From: Chrysogorgia sp. JL179-B06
Taxonomy: Eukaryota; Cnidaria; Anthozoa; Scleralcyonacea; Chrysogorgiidae
Assembly: GCA_035772405.1 (NCBI GenBank)
Contig: JAYKKM010000378.1
Span: 1,782,501 to 1,846,500, forward strand
DNA length: 64,000 nt
Direction: 5' to 3'
Shown one piece after another: positions 1 through 11,823 of the stretch (position 1 is its first letter; every line of letters begins with the position of its first letter). Both the position numbers and the translations under genes were made by a program. The notes beneath the pieces are model-generated. The model had not been told where the DNA came from, searched no databases, and saw only the letters and a list, made by a program, of their open reading frames with translations.

Positions 1-415
1 ACAATGTGGAATGACGGTGTATAAGGACTTGACGTCCATCGTGAAAATAAATTTATCGGAACTACTGAAACGTAACTGGTCGAAAATTTGCAAGGCATGT
101 TTAGTATCTTTGATATAAGAAGGCAACTTCTTAACCAAAGGATACATAACGTTGTCTAGAAAACTGGAAACGAGCTCGGTGGGGCAACTACAAGCGGAAA
201 CAATCGGCCTGCCAGGATTGTTAGGTTTATGGATTTTAGGTAGGAAATATATGACAGGCGTTCTGGGGGTTGTTAATATAAGGTTAGATGCAGAGGCAGG
301 CAATTCACCGGCTTGGATGAAATTCTTGATGGTAGTTTTGACGGATTTTTGGTGAGATTGAGTGGGATCGGAATTCAACTTAGTATAAAAGTTGGTGTCT
401 CAATCCCACTACAGT
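1..415 (-). pseudogene. Penelope-like element reverse transcriptase fragment
   Basis: Read on the minus strand from about 415 towards 1, one open frame encodes the N-terminal part of a Penelope-like reverse transcriptase. Visible motifs in order are 'YFLPKIHKPNNPGRPIVSA', then 'PTELVSSFLDNVMYPLV', 'LPSYIKDTKHAL' and the palm motif 'FIFTMDVKSLYTVIPH'. This series is typical of the family, in which RT copies the element RNA and a GIY-YIG nuclease nicks the target. The frame runs off the window edge, so the rest of the palm and the C-terminal nuclease are not seen here. The 5' end abuts an opposite-strand nuclease fragment at about 405. Probably a dead, truncated copy. Confidence 0.85.
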
Positions 416-611
416 TATTACTGCCCCCAAATTCGACCACACAATCCGTCATGCTTTTTCATGCACGTCCACCAACATAATTTATTGCATTTCATGCGAT
501 AAATGCCCTAAAATCTACATCGGTGAAACTGGGCGACGTCTTTCAGACAGGTTTGCTGAACATCTTCGTTCCGTGAGGATCAATGATGGTGACAAACCTC
601 AAAGCTGCTAA
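405..611 (+). pseudogene. Penelope-like GIY-YIG endonuclease fragment
   Basis: The plus-strand frame from about 414 to the stop at 609-611 encodes a Penelope-type GIY-YIG nuclease end. A Cys pair ('ISCDKCPK') precedes 'IYIGETGRRLSDRF' and 'AEHLRSVRINDGDKP'; the YIG, Arg and His positions expected of the nuclease are present. In an intact element this domain follows RT on the same strand. Here RT lies on the opposite strand immediately to the left, so the two pieces are head to head. The frame ends just after the conserved 'DKP' segment, so the C-terminus is missing. Confidence 0.8.
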
Positions 612-1388
612 AACCGAAATCGTTGTTCATACAACTGTTCGTAGAACCACTCATTATCTTCGATTGCTTTCTTTACGTCGTCAGGATAGTCGTCCCGCTC
701 CATATGGTCATTTGGTTTTGCTAATCGACCGATTCCAGAACTATTAAACACATTACTGAAAAATTGCACTGACCCCCCCTGGTCCCCATCCTTCAACTGG
801 ACCAGGCTCCCAACGAGACATTCCTTCTTTATACGTCAAGCCTGTGTGATCACAAAAGTACTTCAGGACTCCTTCTGGATCCTTCAGTAAATCATCAGAG
901 AGAATTACTAACGGACGAGTTCCTGATATTTTCTTGGCGAACTCGTATAGTTTCCATAACTGACGAAAACCGCATTCACTATTTGGATCATAGGTTTTCC
1001 AGTGTGGATCACACGTTTCAAAACGAACTCGATACTGCGATGGGATCGATTCATTTCGATGGCGTATAAGAAATGTGTGCTGAAAATCCTTTAACTTTTC
1101 ATTCTGCAACTCGTTCAGTCTTCCTTCAAAATAGTAGGCCATTTCCTTGCAAAATACGTGCTTTTTTCTATCATAATCTTTGCAGATGAATGCCGTTGTG
1201 TTTTCAAATGTTAAGTTAGGGTTGAGAGGTACGTCTGCAAATCGCTCGTTGATTCTGTTTGGTCCAAGGTAGTATGGACGCTGATAAGGTTCCATGAACA
1301 CTTGGCAATTATCTAGATTCAACATGGCTCTTGTAAAAGCTGTAGACAAGGTTCTTGCTGATGCCCAAAGGAACACCTTACCACTCAT
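608..1388 (-). CDS. P-loop sulfotransferase-like protein, frameshifted
   Basis: Two overlapping minus-strand frames (1388-753 and 796-608) make one protein of about 265 residues. The N-terminus 'FLWASARTLSTAFTRAM' matches the 5'-phosphosulfate-binding loop of the sulfotransferase-fold family, and 'HTFLIRHRNESIPSQYR' at about residues 105-121 fits the 3'-phosphate-binding Arg/Ser segment. These proteins transfer sulfate from PAPS, or are annotated only as P-loop sulfotransferase-like; the substrate cannot be told. The frame breaks at a run of seven G (plus-strand C7 at 773-779), after which the last 60 or so residues continue in another frame ending 'EQLYEQRFRF'. This could be a sequencing error or a real indel. 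The start at 1388 puts the P-loop within the first 15 residues. No signal peptide or membrane segment is seen. Confidence 0.7.
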
Positions 1389-2100
1389 TGTAATGGAATA
1401 TACAGTTCTTCTACAGTTCGATACTATACGGTAGCGAAAAAATGCAACACATTAAAACTTAATGTCAAACACAGAGAAAAATATCGAAAATGTAAATATT
1501 AAGTCAAGTCTGACCATCATTAACTTCCTATCCGGCTGAAAAACATCTAAAATTGTACCACCTCTTTGCTATACTGATATCTCTGAAAATAACAATAACT
1601 GTTGCGAAAGCTATACATTTCTGAAAGTCCAAGAAACGGATCTTTCCAATGCGTTTAAATCTCCCGAACAAGACACATGATGTTAATATAAATTAGTATT
1701 AATTATCATAAATAAGTTTGATAAACTTTGATTTCCTAGAGAAGCCCATCTTGCACGCCGACGTAGCATTCTGAAAATTCAAAATGCCACCAATCGCAGA
1801 GTTTTTTTATGAAACCAAATCAAATTTGACGTATATGAGTGGATCTCATGCACCTGGCGCTTGTCGATTTTCAATTTTTTATTGGGTTGCCATGTGTCGT
1901 GTTTTTCCTCGATTGACCGACTTCATCAAGCTGACTGGGTCAGACAGGAAAGAGCTAATAACTACGACATACATTATAACTAGAACTTACTATCGCAAGG
2001 GAAGTGCTGCCTCAAAATCCAAGGCAGTCGTAATATTGTGCAAAATTGCAAAACTAAGTGGTGGGCTATAGTTATTGAACTCAAGTCAGAGGTAGTATAG
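1389..2100. other. No supported gene; sulfotransferase upstream region
   Basis: This stretch lies upstream of the minus-strand sulfotransferase start. A plus-strand reading frame at 1784-2071 has no recognisable domain or coding signature. I see no convincing promoter motif. Confidence 0.4.
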
Positions 2101-2464
2101 CCTCGTACCCATGCGGTTATGGTTCAGGTAATACCAGAGCAGTGAGTTCTACATATATATGGAGCTCACAATGAGCTTGCTGGACCATAGGTACGTACTA
2201 ACTCTGGGGCACTCTGGGATACGTTAGACATCTATCTGGGGTAAGACATTCATTATGCACAGCCAGGGCCCCCTGCACATGCTGCACGTCTGAGTACCCC
2301 ACTTGTTGTGTTGTAACCGTTCTCAACATCTATTCACAATATAGTAGTTCATGAACATGTGTAATATTAAACAGCTGTAAGTTGAACAGTTGCATACAAA
2401 TGCAGTCGAACATAAAGATAAAATAGTTGTATACAGTAACATAGCTCTCTGTAGTCTGTACAAG

Positions 2465-2680
2465 GCTTGCATAAAAATGCAGTTCAATATGAACACAAAA
2501 CGTTAACATTATAACAGCTGATAAACTAAGTTAATCAAAATTTGTTTCTTGCATAAAAATGCAGTTCAATATGAACACAAAAAGTTGGCATTATAACAGT
2601 TGATAAACTAAGTAATTTGTTTCTTGACATTATAACAGTTGATAAATTTGTATAAAAATGCAGTTCAATATATCTCACAG
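2465..2680. repeat. Degenerate tandem repeat of about 80 bp
   Basis: The block 'AAATGCAGTTCAATATGAAC' plus 'CATTATAACAGYTGATAAAC' recurs about three times with shortening between copies. No coding content. Confidence 0.6.
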
Positions 2681-2884
2681 CTGTGTATGAGCATATCGTG
2701 AGAAACGATGAACTCACAAGTCACACCAATATACACCTAAAATAGAAGGTAAATCTTATTCACAAACAAATAATTTGATAATTGTGATATTGATAAATGA
2801 TAACCATGACGAGTAGCATATTTATAAACAATGACAATTGATCTCCTTAAAATTTAATAGCGAGTTAACTTCTAGTTGCCTTAC

Positions 2885-3065
2885 CTTGACAAGAGTCAAA
2901 GTTAAAATTCGCAAGCACAACCATGCTAAAGCACAGCTGCCAGAAGTTCATCACTAAAGCAGAACACGTTATATGACGATTGACGAATGAAGCTCTCTTC
3001 GCAAAGTATGATGGCCTCGTAGCTAAAGACATTTTATTTTGTTTCCGTTGATGAGTTTCGAACAT
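2885..3065 (-). CDS. Possible first coding exon with signal-peptide-like segment
   Basis: An open minus-strand frame ends at a good splice donor (CAAG|GTAAGG, donor at 2884-2883). The in-frame Met near 2951 starts 'MNFWQLCFSMVVLANF', a plausible signal peptide that would leave a Cys-containing start. The rest of the protein would have to lie further left on the minus strand, and no matching acceptor exon is recognised. It could equally be chance; no family is assigned. Confidence 0.22.
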
Positions 3066-3189
3066 TTGATTCGGATAGTTTACGCATCCGGCGATTATAC
3101 GAACATCTACGAGTTACGTCATAAAACGTCATAAATCTGTGGACATACAAACATCCAAACATCCATGATCGTAATTTAAAGTCGATCGA

Positions 3190-3640
3190 CTATACATAGT
3201 TCCGCGAAGAGGTCTGGGCACGAGACACAGCAACCCAAGTCAAGATTAGTGTGCTGCCTACGGCAGCAACTATTAAAATGCCAGTGTCCGGACGCTCATA
3301 GCAAATGTGACAATGATACCCTGTCAGAACTCGCAAGAAATATGAATCAAACGAGTCTGCTGGCGAGGCGACCTTGCGAATAACTGACAAGGGACCATCA
3401 ACAACTTCCTCGGCTACAAAATTTGAGAGGAAGCGAAAATTATCTAAGCAAGTCTCGTTAATACTTATGATATCGCATTTCTGGGCATGAGTATATATCG
3501 TAAACTGTTCTATGTTTTTTTATAAGACTTCTTATATTGAGATGTGCTATTTTAGATCCTTTGTTTCTATTATTGATCGCAGAACTTTTACTTCTTATTT
3601 GACTATTTTTGGTTATTTTGTCCCTAGTTATATCAGCATA
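3190..3640 (-). pseudogene. LINE endonuclease N-terminal fragment with unrelated tail
   Basis: The minus-strand segment 3570-3440 encodes 'KIAHLNIRSLIKKHRT' and, after a frame change, 'CDIISINETCLDNF'. This is the start of the endonuclease/exonuclease/phosphatase domain of CR1/L2-type LINEs. After about 3440 the LINE match stops. The frame continues to 3190 through a sequence with one hydrophobic stretch ('GILIVAAVGSTLILTW') not expected in that domain. The LINE end abuts the 1.3-kb foldback element inserted at 3662. Confidence 0.5.
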
Positions 3641-3652
3641 TATAGTTATAGA

Positions 3653-3661
3653 GACATGCAG
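3653..3661. repeat. 9-bp target-site duplication, left
   Basis: GACATGCAG is repeated exactly at 4990-4998, bracketing the foldback element. Confidence 0.8.
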
Positions 3662-4620
3662 GAGTGTAACCAAAAGTCGAGTGTCGAGAGTCGAGAGAAA
3701 AAGTCGAGAGTCGAGAGAAAAAGTCGAGAGTCGAGAGTAAAAAGTCGAGAGTCGAGAGTAAAAAGTCGAGAGTCGAGACTAAAAAGTCGAGAGTCGAGAC
3801 TAACAAGTCGAGAGTCGACAAATGGCGAAAAAATGACGAATAAAATATATTGTATACATATATAATGTTTAAAAATTTATAAAAAAGTATGTAAACACGC
3901 AAACGAAAGTCTAAAGGGAAGACAAGATATATCCAATTACTATTAATTTTATTATCTAACGGCTAACAACATACATGATACAAGCGAACATGAAGTGAAT
4001 AATATATATGTGCTGTAACCGTTCGTCAGTGTGTCAGGCTGAAGAACCAGGCGAAACGCATGCACATTCTACGTAAAAATACCCGATCATTCAACACCAA
4101 TGTAGGTCCAATTACCCATCCATATTATACAAAATAAAATTTGCTATTTAATACAATATTATGATAAACGTCTTATTAAGAACGGGTTATTATATGCACT
4201 GATTTCACTAATAATAGACCTTTTCCAAATAAAATCAACTGTCTCGTTTTCTAATCCATATTAGTATAAATTGACAAGTTTATATCACAAATCCTCAATT
4301 TTGATTGGCTATCGCAGGAGTTACTATCCGCTGATATAAACCTCTGGGGAAAAAGTCACCTGATTTCGAAAGAATATTTACTTTTTTCCCATGAAAAATG
4401 CGAAATAAAAGTTATTTCTTGGGTTAGAAAGTTGTAAATTTATACTAAAACAATTAGACAACTCGCCCTTGTTTTCTATGAGCGATAGTCAACTCGGCTC
4501 CGCCTCGTTGACTATCTGCTCATAGAAAACGCGGGCTCGTTGTCTAATTGTTAAATATTACGCAGAATGTTACGTTTCGCATGGTTGTTCAGCCTGATAT
4601 ATTACGAACGAATAACTGAA

Positions 4621-4683
<63 letters not shown>

Positions 4684-4989
4684 CTTGTCTTCATATTCGC
4701 TTGTATGTTGTTAGCCGTTAGATAATAAAATCAGTTGTAGTAATTGGATATATCTTGGCTTCCGTTGCGTGTTTTCATGCTGAAAGACACTCTACGCATC
4801 GTACGTGTTTTATATAATTTTTAGTCATTATATATGTCTATAATATATTTTATTCGTAATTTTTTCGACATTTGTCGACTCTCGACTTTTTAGTCTCGAC
4901 TCTCGGCTTTTTCTCTCGACTCTCGACTTTTTCTCTCAACTCTCGACTTTTTACTCTCTACTCTCGACACTCGACTTTTGGTTACACTC
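3662..4989. mobile_element. Foldback MULE-like DNA element with long terminal inverted repeats
   Basis: The 1328-bp element starts GAGTGTAACCAAAAGTCGAG and ends with its complement. The inverted arms extend about 420 bp (3662-4085 against 4565-4989) with indels. Each arm begins with a tandem array of a roughly 20-bp unit containing GTCGAGAGTCGAGA, followed by a shared unique stretch that includes ATATATCCAATTACTA and GTTAGCCGTTAGATAA on one or other strand. An exact 9-bp direct repeat (GACATGCAG) flanks it. Long inverted repeats plus a 9-bp duplication are typical of Mutator-like (MULE) elements. There is no transposase, so it is non-autonomous. The centre carries a second, smaller palindrome (4450-4555) and an AT tract (4627-4680). 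Confidence 0.75.
4450..4555. repeat. Small palindromic element (ACAATTAGACAACTCG type)
   Basis: A near-perfect palindrome with ends ACAATTAGACAACTCG and CTCGTTGTCTAATTGT, and inner arms around TTTTCTATGAGC. Related palindromes with the same TTAGACAA ends occur at 7886-7990 and 42483-42535, so this is a dispersed family. Confidence 0.6.
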
Positions 4990-5089
4990 GACATGCAGAT
5001 GCATCATTTCAATCAATATGTTGAGAGTTAATATAATCTATCAAGTTCTTAGCCAAGACGGAAGTACCTGACTTGTTCAAATGGACTCC

Positions 5090-5195
5090 AGTGTGATGGA
5101 CTGGGAACTAAGGGAAAAGACGTTGTCCAATGCATGACTCGAACGCCCCCTTAGGAAACGCTGAACGCTAAACCCACTGAGCTACCACGTCCATA
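5090..5195 (-). repeat. tRNA-derived SINE head
   Basis: On the minus strand, GGTAGCTCAGTGGGTTTAGCG (A box) is followed about 30 bases later by GGCGTTCGAGTCATGC (B-box-like). The arms do not form a complete cloverleaf, so this is a SINE promoter relic, not a working tRNA gene. Confidence 0.5.
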
Positions 5196-5725
5196 GTAAG
5201 TGACACGATCATTTTATAGTATTTAAGTGAAGTGCGACAGACATGCTGAGATGACACATCTCTTGATACTGAATAAATAATTTGTTGGTACAGTTCGGTT
5301 AACAAAAGTCACGACATTATCTTATGTCTTTCTCATAACATGGACGCAATAGACGTGCTGAGACATTTCTCTTGGTGCTGAACATGTTCAAAAGAAGTGA
5401 GAGAGTGTTTGTATCGAGGAAAAATGGTATTTTAATATGTATCGTGTGTTTTCCATATGTACACATTAATGATTCACATTAGTTATTCATTAATGATTCG
5501 CGAAGAAATCAGTGGCATGACGGAGCTTGTATGTCTGATACAAAATGTGGCTGATTTACGTAAACTTTCTGTTCGATTTTCTCAGCCAAAATCATTTAAT
5601 GTCTTTAAGATTTTCGATGAATATGAGCGCTTACATGCTATCGCGTCCGTGTTGTATTGGATATACGATATCTCACCTTCGACTCGCTTCCGCTCATAAT
5701 TATTGTAAATAGTCTAGCTACTGTA
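5196..5725. other. No gene seen
   Basis: Unique AT-rich sequence with one frame (5457-5699) lacking recognisable features; it ends at the CACTA element boundary. Confidence 0.4.
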
Positions 5726-5728
5726 CAC

Positions 5729-5985
5729 TGTTAAAAAAATATCTGTTATTTTACAGTAAAAAGTACTGGCAGCTTGGACGCCAGAGAAAGTACTGTAAAT
5801 TAACAGAAACCGTATTTAAAAAAAGTACTGTATTTTTACAGTAAAATGTACTGTTAAAAAATATCTGTTATTTTACAGTAAAAAGTAGTGGCAGCTTGGA
5901 CGCCAGAGAAAGTACTGTAAATTAACAGAAACCGTATTTAAAAAAAGTACTGTATTTTTACAGTAAAATTTACTGCTTATAGCAA
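5729..5985. repeat. Two tandem copies of a 123-bp subterminal unit
   Basis: The segment from TGTTAAAAAAATATCTG through the AGTACTGTATTTTTACAGTA stretch is duplicated back to back inside the left end of the CACTA element. Both copies carry the inverted ACTGTAAA/TTTACAGT motifs where a transposase would be expected to bind. Confidence 0.8.
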
Positions 5986-6604
5986 CAAACTGTTTTTCCA
6001 CAATGCAAGTACTGTATTTTTACAGGGAAAAAACCCTTGGCTATACATACATAAAATAGGCTCTGCAAATTAACACAGCCCGTGTTCAATTAGTGCTTCC
6101 TTTAGGCTATATCTTCACATTAATGACAATTGGAGACTTTTTTTAACCAAATAGAAAATGTATGGCATTAAAATAAGAATAACATTAAAACGCCACTGTA
6201 TATTTTAATCTATATTTATTTAAATGTTCCAAGTCTTCATCAAACAATGTTAACAAGTATATCCTCTAGGCTATACTATAGTTGCAAAAACTAACCATGC
6301 AGTTGTCAAAATAGTAATTTAGTAACTACAAACCATAGTTACTATATAAAGAAAATAACATATATCAAATATATTAATTATCTCTGAATCTATATATTAA
6401 TTATTTATACATGTACTGTATATATATCATCAGTTGTAATACTGATATATTTAAAACATAACAAGTAAACACTTCTTCTAAACAGGAACATAATATGCAG
6501 TTCATCACTCACTATAGTTCATACAGTATGGCAATAGAGTACTGATGCTATCAATGTGCACCATGATACTGAATATATAGTTTAATTTTTCACACTAAGT
6601 TGCC

Positions 6605-9600
6605 CTATAAACTCCATTCACTTTGGTAATCTTTTAGACTATTGGCCAATGAAAGGACTTTGGAGTGAACCTTGTAGTTTTTTTTCCCTTTGGCTTTAGT
6701 AACTTTGGTTCCTTTGTCTGGGTTCAGTTTCACAAAACATCTGCATAACAGAAGAAAAAACCCACTCGAATAAACAAATGATAAAATAATATGCACTCGG
6801 ACTCGTCTTGACCAATCAGAATGATGTAATTTTATATACATGGAATAAGAGAATAAATGTTGATTTGATATATACCTTTGGATAAACTCAAGAGTGGCTG
6901 CCAAACACGGAGGATAGTGGATGTTGAAGCAGTAATAAGCTGCAAATAGCAGCATTACACCATCTTGCATTCCATCCAACCACTTGTTGACAAGAAGACC
7001 ATCAATGACCAAAGCACATCTGTCAGTTACAAGATTTTCACCTATAAAAATATGTAAAGTAATATTATTAGCTGTTCAATTGATCAATTCAACTGATCTG
7101 ACAATACCTCACTCAAGTGACTCCCTATAGTACATTAGGCTCCCCCTGTTGTACAGGCCTGTTCACATTCAGAGGCGAGTTACTGTATCTGGGGGAGGAG
7201 GGCGATGCAAGTTCAACCTCATGTTTGGAAAGTAAACCGTTCACATGAGATTGAGATAACTGAGGGGGGTTGGGATAACTCTGAGCAACAGGGAAACCCA
7301 ATACCGCTGCCAAAGGTTTTGCATCTGTGCAATGGCCGAACTCGTACCTCAAAAAAGTGAGAAAGCACTGAAATATTTAGACTGGTCTGAGAATCACACA
7401 CACATGTTAAAATTATCAGCACACCACCAAAGTTAAAGTAGGTAATTTTGTGCATGGCTTCTTTGTCAATATTGTAACATATTCTGAAATGACCCCTTCG
7501 CAACTTTCATTACCCTTTTTTTAAAACACAAATGAATAGTCGAGTCTTGGTTATTAACACGTCCATTATTGCCTGAGCTAGACAAAAATGGCCTCTTTAT
7601 TATTTTACTGTCTAATGCCAGACAAGTTTGCTCATCAAAGAGAATACTCAGTGAGCCTAGCCAGCAATGGAAACTGACCAATAAACATGATCATGGTCAG
7701 AGACAAAAAAATTAGGTCTGCAAAGCAACAAATTTTTAACAAGACAATCTTACCAAATACAGCAATAAAAGGGGAAGTCGGACAATCAACAAGGCAATCA
7801 TCAAATGTTGCAGTGTCCTAAAATAACAACAAAAATATAGTTTAATCTACAGTTAATTTTCTTAGAATTTACTAAATATTTAAAAATTAGACAATGACCC
7901 AGGTTCTCTATGAGCAGATGATAGAAACAAGGAACAGTCCAGTTGACTGCTGTTCATAGACAATGAGGATGAGTTGTCTAATTGTTTTACTGTCGTGGCA
8001 ATAAAAGTGTTCCGTAAAATGTTGTTGCAATACACTGTATTCCTCAAGTTGAACAATTCATTTGATAAGATTCGTGGACAACTTCCTGTTTCGAATTTGA
8101 TTGGTGTTTGGCAAATAATCCTGTTTCTTATTGGTTGTTTAAAAACCAGAAACCAATCAAATGCAAAACAGGAAAGTAGCAATCATTTTCATCAAATGAA
8201 TTGACCAAACATAGGAATGTTTCTGTTGCCACAACAGTAATTTAAACCAACTACTGTAGTTCGCCAACTAAATAATAAAGAAAAGAAAATAGTAAATGTT
8301 GTCCATCAAAATATTTTACTATTCTATTTTATTTATTATTTTGTTATTACATGTAACTCAAGTTGATAAGATCATCCATCTCCTTTAACCCTTTCTCTCC
8401 TTATGGGGTTCTCACTTAATAAGTAAAATTATCTGGTATCAAGGCCTGTTTACACAGGCAATTTTCTCATCCTGGCGCATGTGATTGAATGAATGTTATG
8501 AATGACTCACCAAAGTATCGAACCTCATAATACTGTAGCTCTGCAGATGTTCAATACCTTGGTAAGTCAATCCATTCCATCATATGTGTCAGAAGGAGAA
8601 AATTCACAATAAAAATCACCGTGGAATTGAGCAAAATAACAAAGTGGCCAGTTTGGGGCGACATAGCAGGGAATGGGTTAGGGAAGACAGATGGGCAGCA
8701 GGGTAGGCCCAGTTAACCCTTTCCCACCTAGGGGTTCTCACTTCACAAGTAAAATCATCTGGTGTTAGACAGAGTAAGATAACAAAGTGACCAGTTTTGG
8801 GCGACCCAGCAGGGAAAGGGTTGACCATGTTTCACTAGGTCTACAATGCCATTGATGATGTAAAAACGAATAACTTACAGGAAGACATCTTATCATTTTG
8901 TCCTCTTCTTCCTCAAAGTAGGCAAGCAGCAGCCAGTATACTCCAGACATCATTGCCACTTTACTGTTGGACTCTGTCATAGTGGCTTCAATTAATGACA
9001 CTGATTTCATGACCTTCTTATTTTGCATGTCTTGCTTCATGTAATCATAAATCACTTTAGATTTCTCTTCAAGACTTTGTTTTAACACGGTCTGGAGTTG
9101 AAAACCCATGAGTTGGTAAAAATGCTGCAGAAGGTTATTTCGTTCAAAGAGAAATGGCCATATTTCTTTAATTTCTTTAACTGATGCAGGAGTAGGTTTC
9201 ACTCGATTGATAAGAAGGCGCTGGGACACATATGTTTGCTTCATGAACAATGAAACCTTCGCTTTATCAATGACATCTTTGGGAAATTCTTTAACCAGCC
9301 ACAGCTGTTTCTCCTTTTGACTTTCCTCATTTTCATTATCAGGCAAGTTATCAGGTTGCCAATTGATGCATCCATATGAATCACTGACAGGTTTCTTTAT
9401 CTTCTTGGCAGGTGGCTCGGTATTATCATCATCTACATTCAATTCCACAAGTAGAGAGCCTGACTTATTCTCTTTTCTATTTAAATTGGATAATCGTTCC
9501 TCCAATTGTTTGCGAAGAGATTCATATCCAGTTCCCACAACTGTATCACCAACAGTATCGCAGAATGATTCCCTGTACTTCGTTACAACCATGTTCGCAA

Positions 9601-11196
9601 TTGTCGATAGGTTTTTCCTTCCAGGAAGAGTTGAGTGCTGGTGAATCTCATTGCATATGATTCTAACCATCTCACGCCGTTCACTTGGTTTTGGGCGAGT
9701 TTTTTGGTCACAAGCATCAAGGATAGCCTTTGGCATTTTAGCCCATGGTATTGTAAAACGTTTCATCCATGAACCATGTTGATAGTCACTTGTTTTCGTG
9801 ACACCTTGAGATGGTGATGGAGTATCCAAATCACTTGAAACTGATGGAGTACTGCAGCGTGAACCAGTAGGAGAGTCAAACAGGCTTCCACTACCTGTAT
9901 CAGACATTTCGCTGGAGTTGTCAATAGGAAAGTGTGGCGATTTATGTGTTTGGACATCCTTAGTCTTACCTTAATACAGACAAAATATAAAACTATAATT
10001 CTACTCAACTAAGATGTCACTTTGAGGAATAATGTTTGTCCAAAACATAAGCTAAGTCTGAATAAATTACTGCAAGGCTAAGGCCTATTCCAGACACTGT
10101 TGTACCTATGTGCCAAACCAGAGTTAAGTTAGGCCACATACAGTCAAACTTTGGAGCCACAGCTTAATCAGATGGCATACAGTACACATAAATCATTGAA
10201 ACAAATTGAACATTCGTGAATTATGGTAGAATTATATTACCAGTAATTTATGTTACATTCCACACACAAAAAAACTGGGATCAGTAGCAAAACATGCAAG
10301 TTCAAAGCATTCCAGCTGGAATAAACAAGTGATCCTGAAGAATTGGGTGTATATTACAAGTACTGTAATTACATGTATTTAGCATTTCACTTGATTAAAC
10401 CTTTTGTCGAATCTCTAAAAGTCTAAAACATATAGTTTAATTGAATGAAATGCCAAATATTACTTATGTGACAAATTAGGTGGTTTAATTTGTCACACTA
10501 CATGTACAATATATTCAAACTGAAAAAATAACCAATTTTGACAACACACATAATTCACCAGTTAGGTTTGGCACACACATGAACCTGAACTGTACATGAA
10601 CAAGCAGAACTTGTGAATTGTTGATATGCAAAAAACAGCTGATAAAAACAAATTCTGTCACGTGTACAAATATTTTAATGCCAGCCCGGGTAGGCAAACC
10701 AGCCCACTCAATCATGTTTACATGTACAGTACATGGGAAAAAAACAGCCCAGGTAACCGAAATCTCAGTCTCACAAAGTGAGATCTTGGCTAGGCAGGCT
10801 GGTTCAGCTGTCATATAAACACAAGATAAAAATTAACAAGAAATAGCACAATCTCAACAAAGTGGGCTTGTCCAGGTACCCTGGCTGTCTTGTCTCCATA
10901 TAAATACCCTCTAACATGGTGAATCTCACAAGTTGTCAATAAAAAGTTACAACGTTTTGGAAGATACTGTATTGCAAGTACAAACCTTTTAAACATCGCT
11001 GCAGTTTCCGAATCTGTATTGGCTTCAATACACTCGCAAGATCTGTTTCTTGAATTAACATTAAATCATCAAGATCATCAACCCCAATACCAATTAGTAT
11101 TTCTGTTGTATTTTCTAATATTTCTTCACTCAACTGTGGGAGACATGTCTGGATAAAGCTTGTAACATTCTCCATAGTATTGTGAAGTTTTAACAA
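6605..11196 (-). CDS. SAM-domain accessory protein of the CACTA element (SAMD3-like), 5 exons
   Basis: Exons on the minus strand are 11196-10986, 9969-8879, 7817-7754, 7041-6876 and 6740-6605, with GT donors, AG acceptors and phases that join in frame throughout. Exon 1 encodes a sterile-alpha-motif-like fold ('FIQTCLPQLSEEILENTTEI', then 'PIQIRKLQRCLKG'). Exon 2 encodes a Ser/Thr-rich linker and the conserved core 'IPWAKMPKAILDAC', 'RREMVRIICNEI', 'GRKNLSTIANMVV', with a basic patch 'PPAKKIKKP' that could be a nuclear signal. Exon 3 adds 'DTATFDDCLVDCPTSPFIAV'. Exon 4 adds 'CALVIDGLLVNKWLDGM' and 'HYPPCLAATLEFIQR'. Exon 5 is a Lys-rich tail ending 'KDYQSEWSL'. This layout matches the SAMD3-like proteins that accompany EnSpm transposases in fish and cnidarians. 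Its role in transposition is unknown. Confidence 0.75.
7886..7990. repeat. Small palindromic element in a CACTA-gene intron
   Basis: Ends AATTAGACAA / TTGTCTAATT with inner arms TCTATGAGCAG / CTGTTCATAGA; the same family as 4450-4555. Confidence 0.5.
8389..8820. mobile_element. TTAA-flanked CCCTTTC-ended element, two partial copies
   Basis: The left end is TTAA|CCCTTTCTCTCC and the right end GCAGGGAAAGGG|TTGA, the latter one base off TTAA. An internal second start (TTAA|CCCTTTCCCACC, at 8714) and an internal end (GCAGGGAATGGGTTA, near 8663) show one copy next to another. It lies in intron 2 of the SAM-domain gene. TTAA flanks suggest piggyBac-type mobilisation. Confidence 0.5.
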
Positions 11197-11258
11197 ATAT
11201 TCCTAAAATAATAGTATCAAGATACTGTAATCCAGAATATAAATACAAATAATATTAA

Positions 11259-11773
11259 AGGGAAATGGCAATAAAAATTTTCTTTGTCTCATTTGAAAGA
11301 ACATTTAAAATAATATATGAAGAACTTTTAAAATTTCCCCGTAACTTCCTCAATTTTTGAAATATCTGTGAACAAAAATATCTGCAATCCGCCATCTTGT
11401 TTTATAATTACAGTAGATCAAATTAAGTGACGTCAAAACCAGGGTAAACATTCTAAAAGTTGTAAATAATTGCCCAAATATCAGTGGAATGCATTCAAAT
11501 AGATTGCTAGTTCACTTAAAAGTATACAACACCCAAAACAACTACGATATAGCATCTATAATGACTGTGACGACCTGGTTGTGACGTCACGCATATCCAA
11601 GGATGGTTATGCATATTGCATATCCAAGATGGCGGAATGTTCAATGTTCTTTGTTAAAAAGAAGTGAAATATTTACAGAACCAAAAACGATATGGAAAAT
11701 CTGTAAAAGGTCTTCATATATCATTTTAAAAGTTCTTTCTAATAAGATAAACTTAATTTTTATTGCCATTTCC
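11259..11773. mobile_element. TTAA-flanked foldback element
   Basis: The inverted ends GGAAATGGCAATAAAAATT and their complement lie between TTAA tetranucleotides (11255-11258, 11774-11777). Inner arms also match loosely (CCGCCATCTTG / CAAGATGGCGG; GTGACGTCAAAACCAGG / CCTGGTTGTGACGTCAC). There is no coding capacity. It sits between the two genes of the CACTA element. Confidence 0.65.
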
Positions 11774-11823
11774 TTAATTTATTGCAGTTTTTCTTAAATC
11801 AATTAAAGTACACGGACATCACA

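Noticed and set aside
1784..2071. Plus-strand frame of 95 codons
   Set aside because: No domain, odd composition, no splice or promoter support, and it lies in the upstream region of a minus-strand gene.
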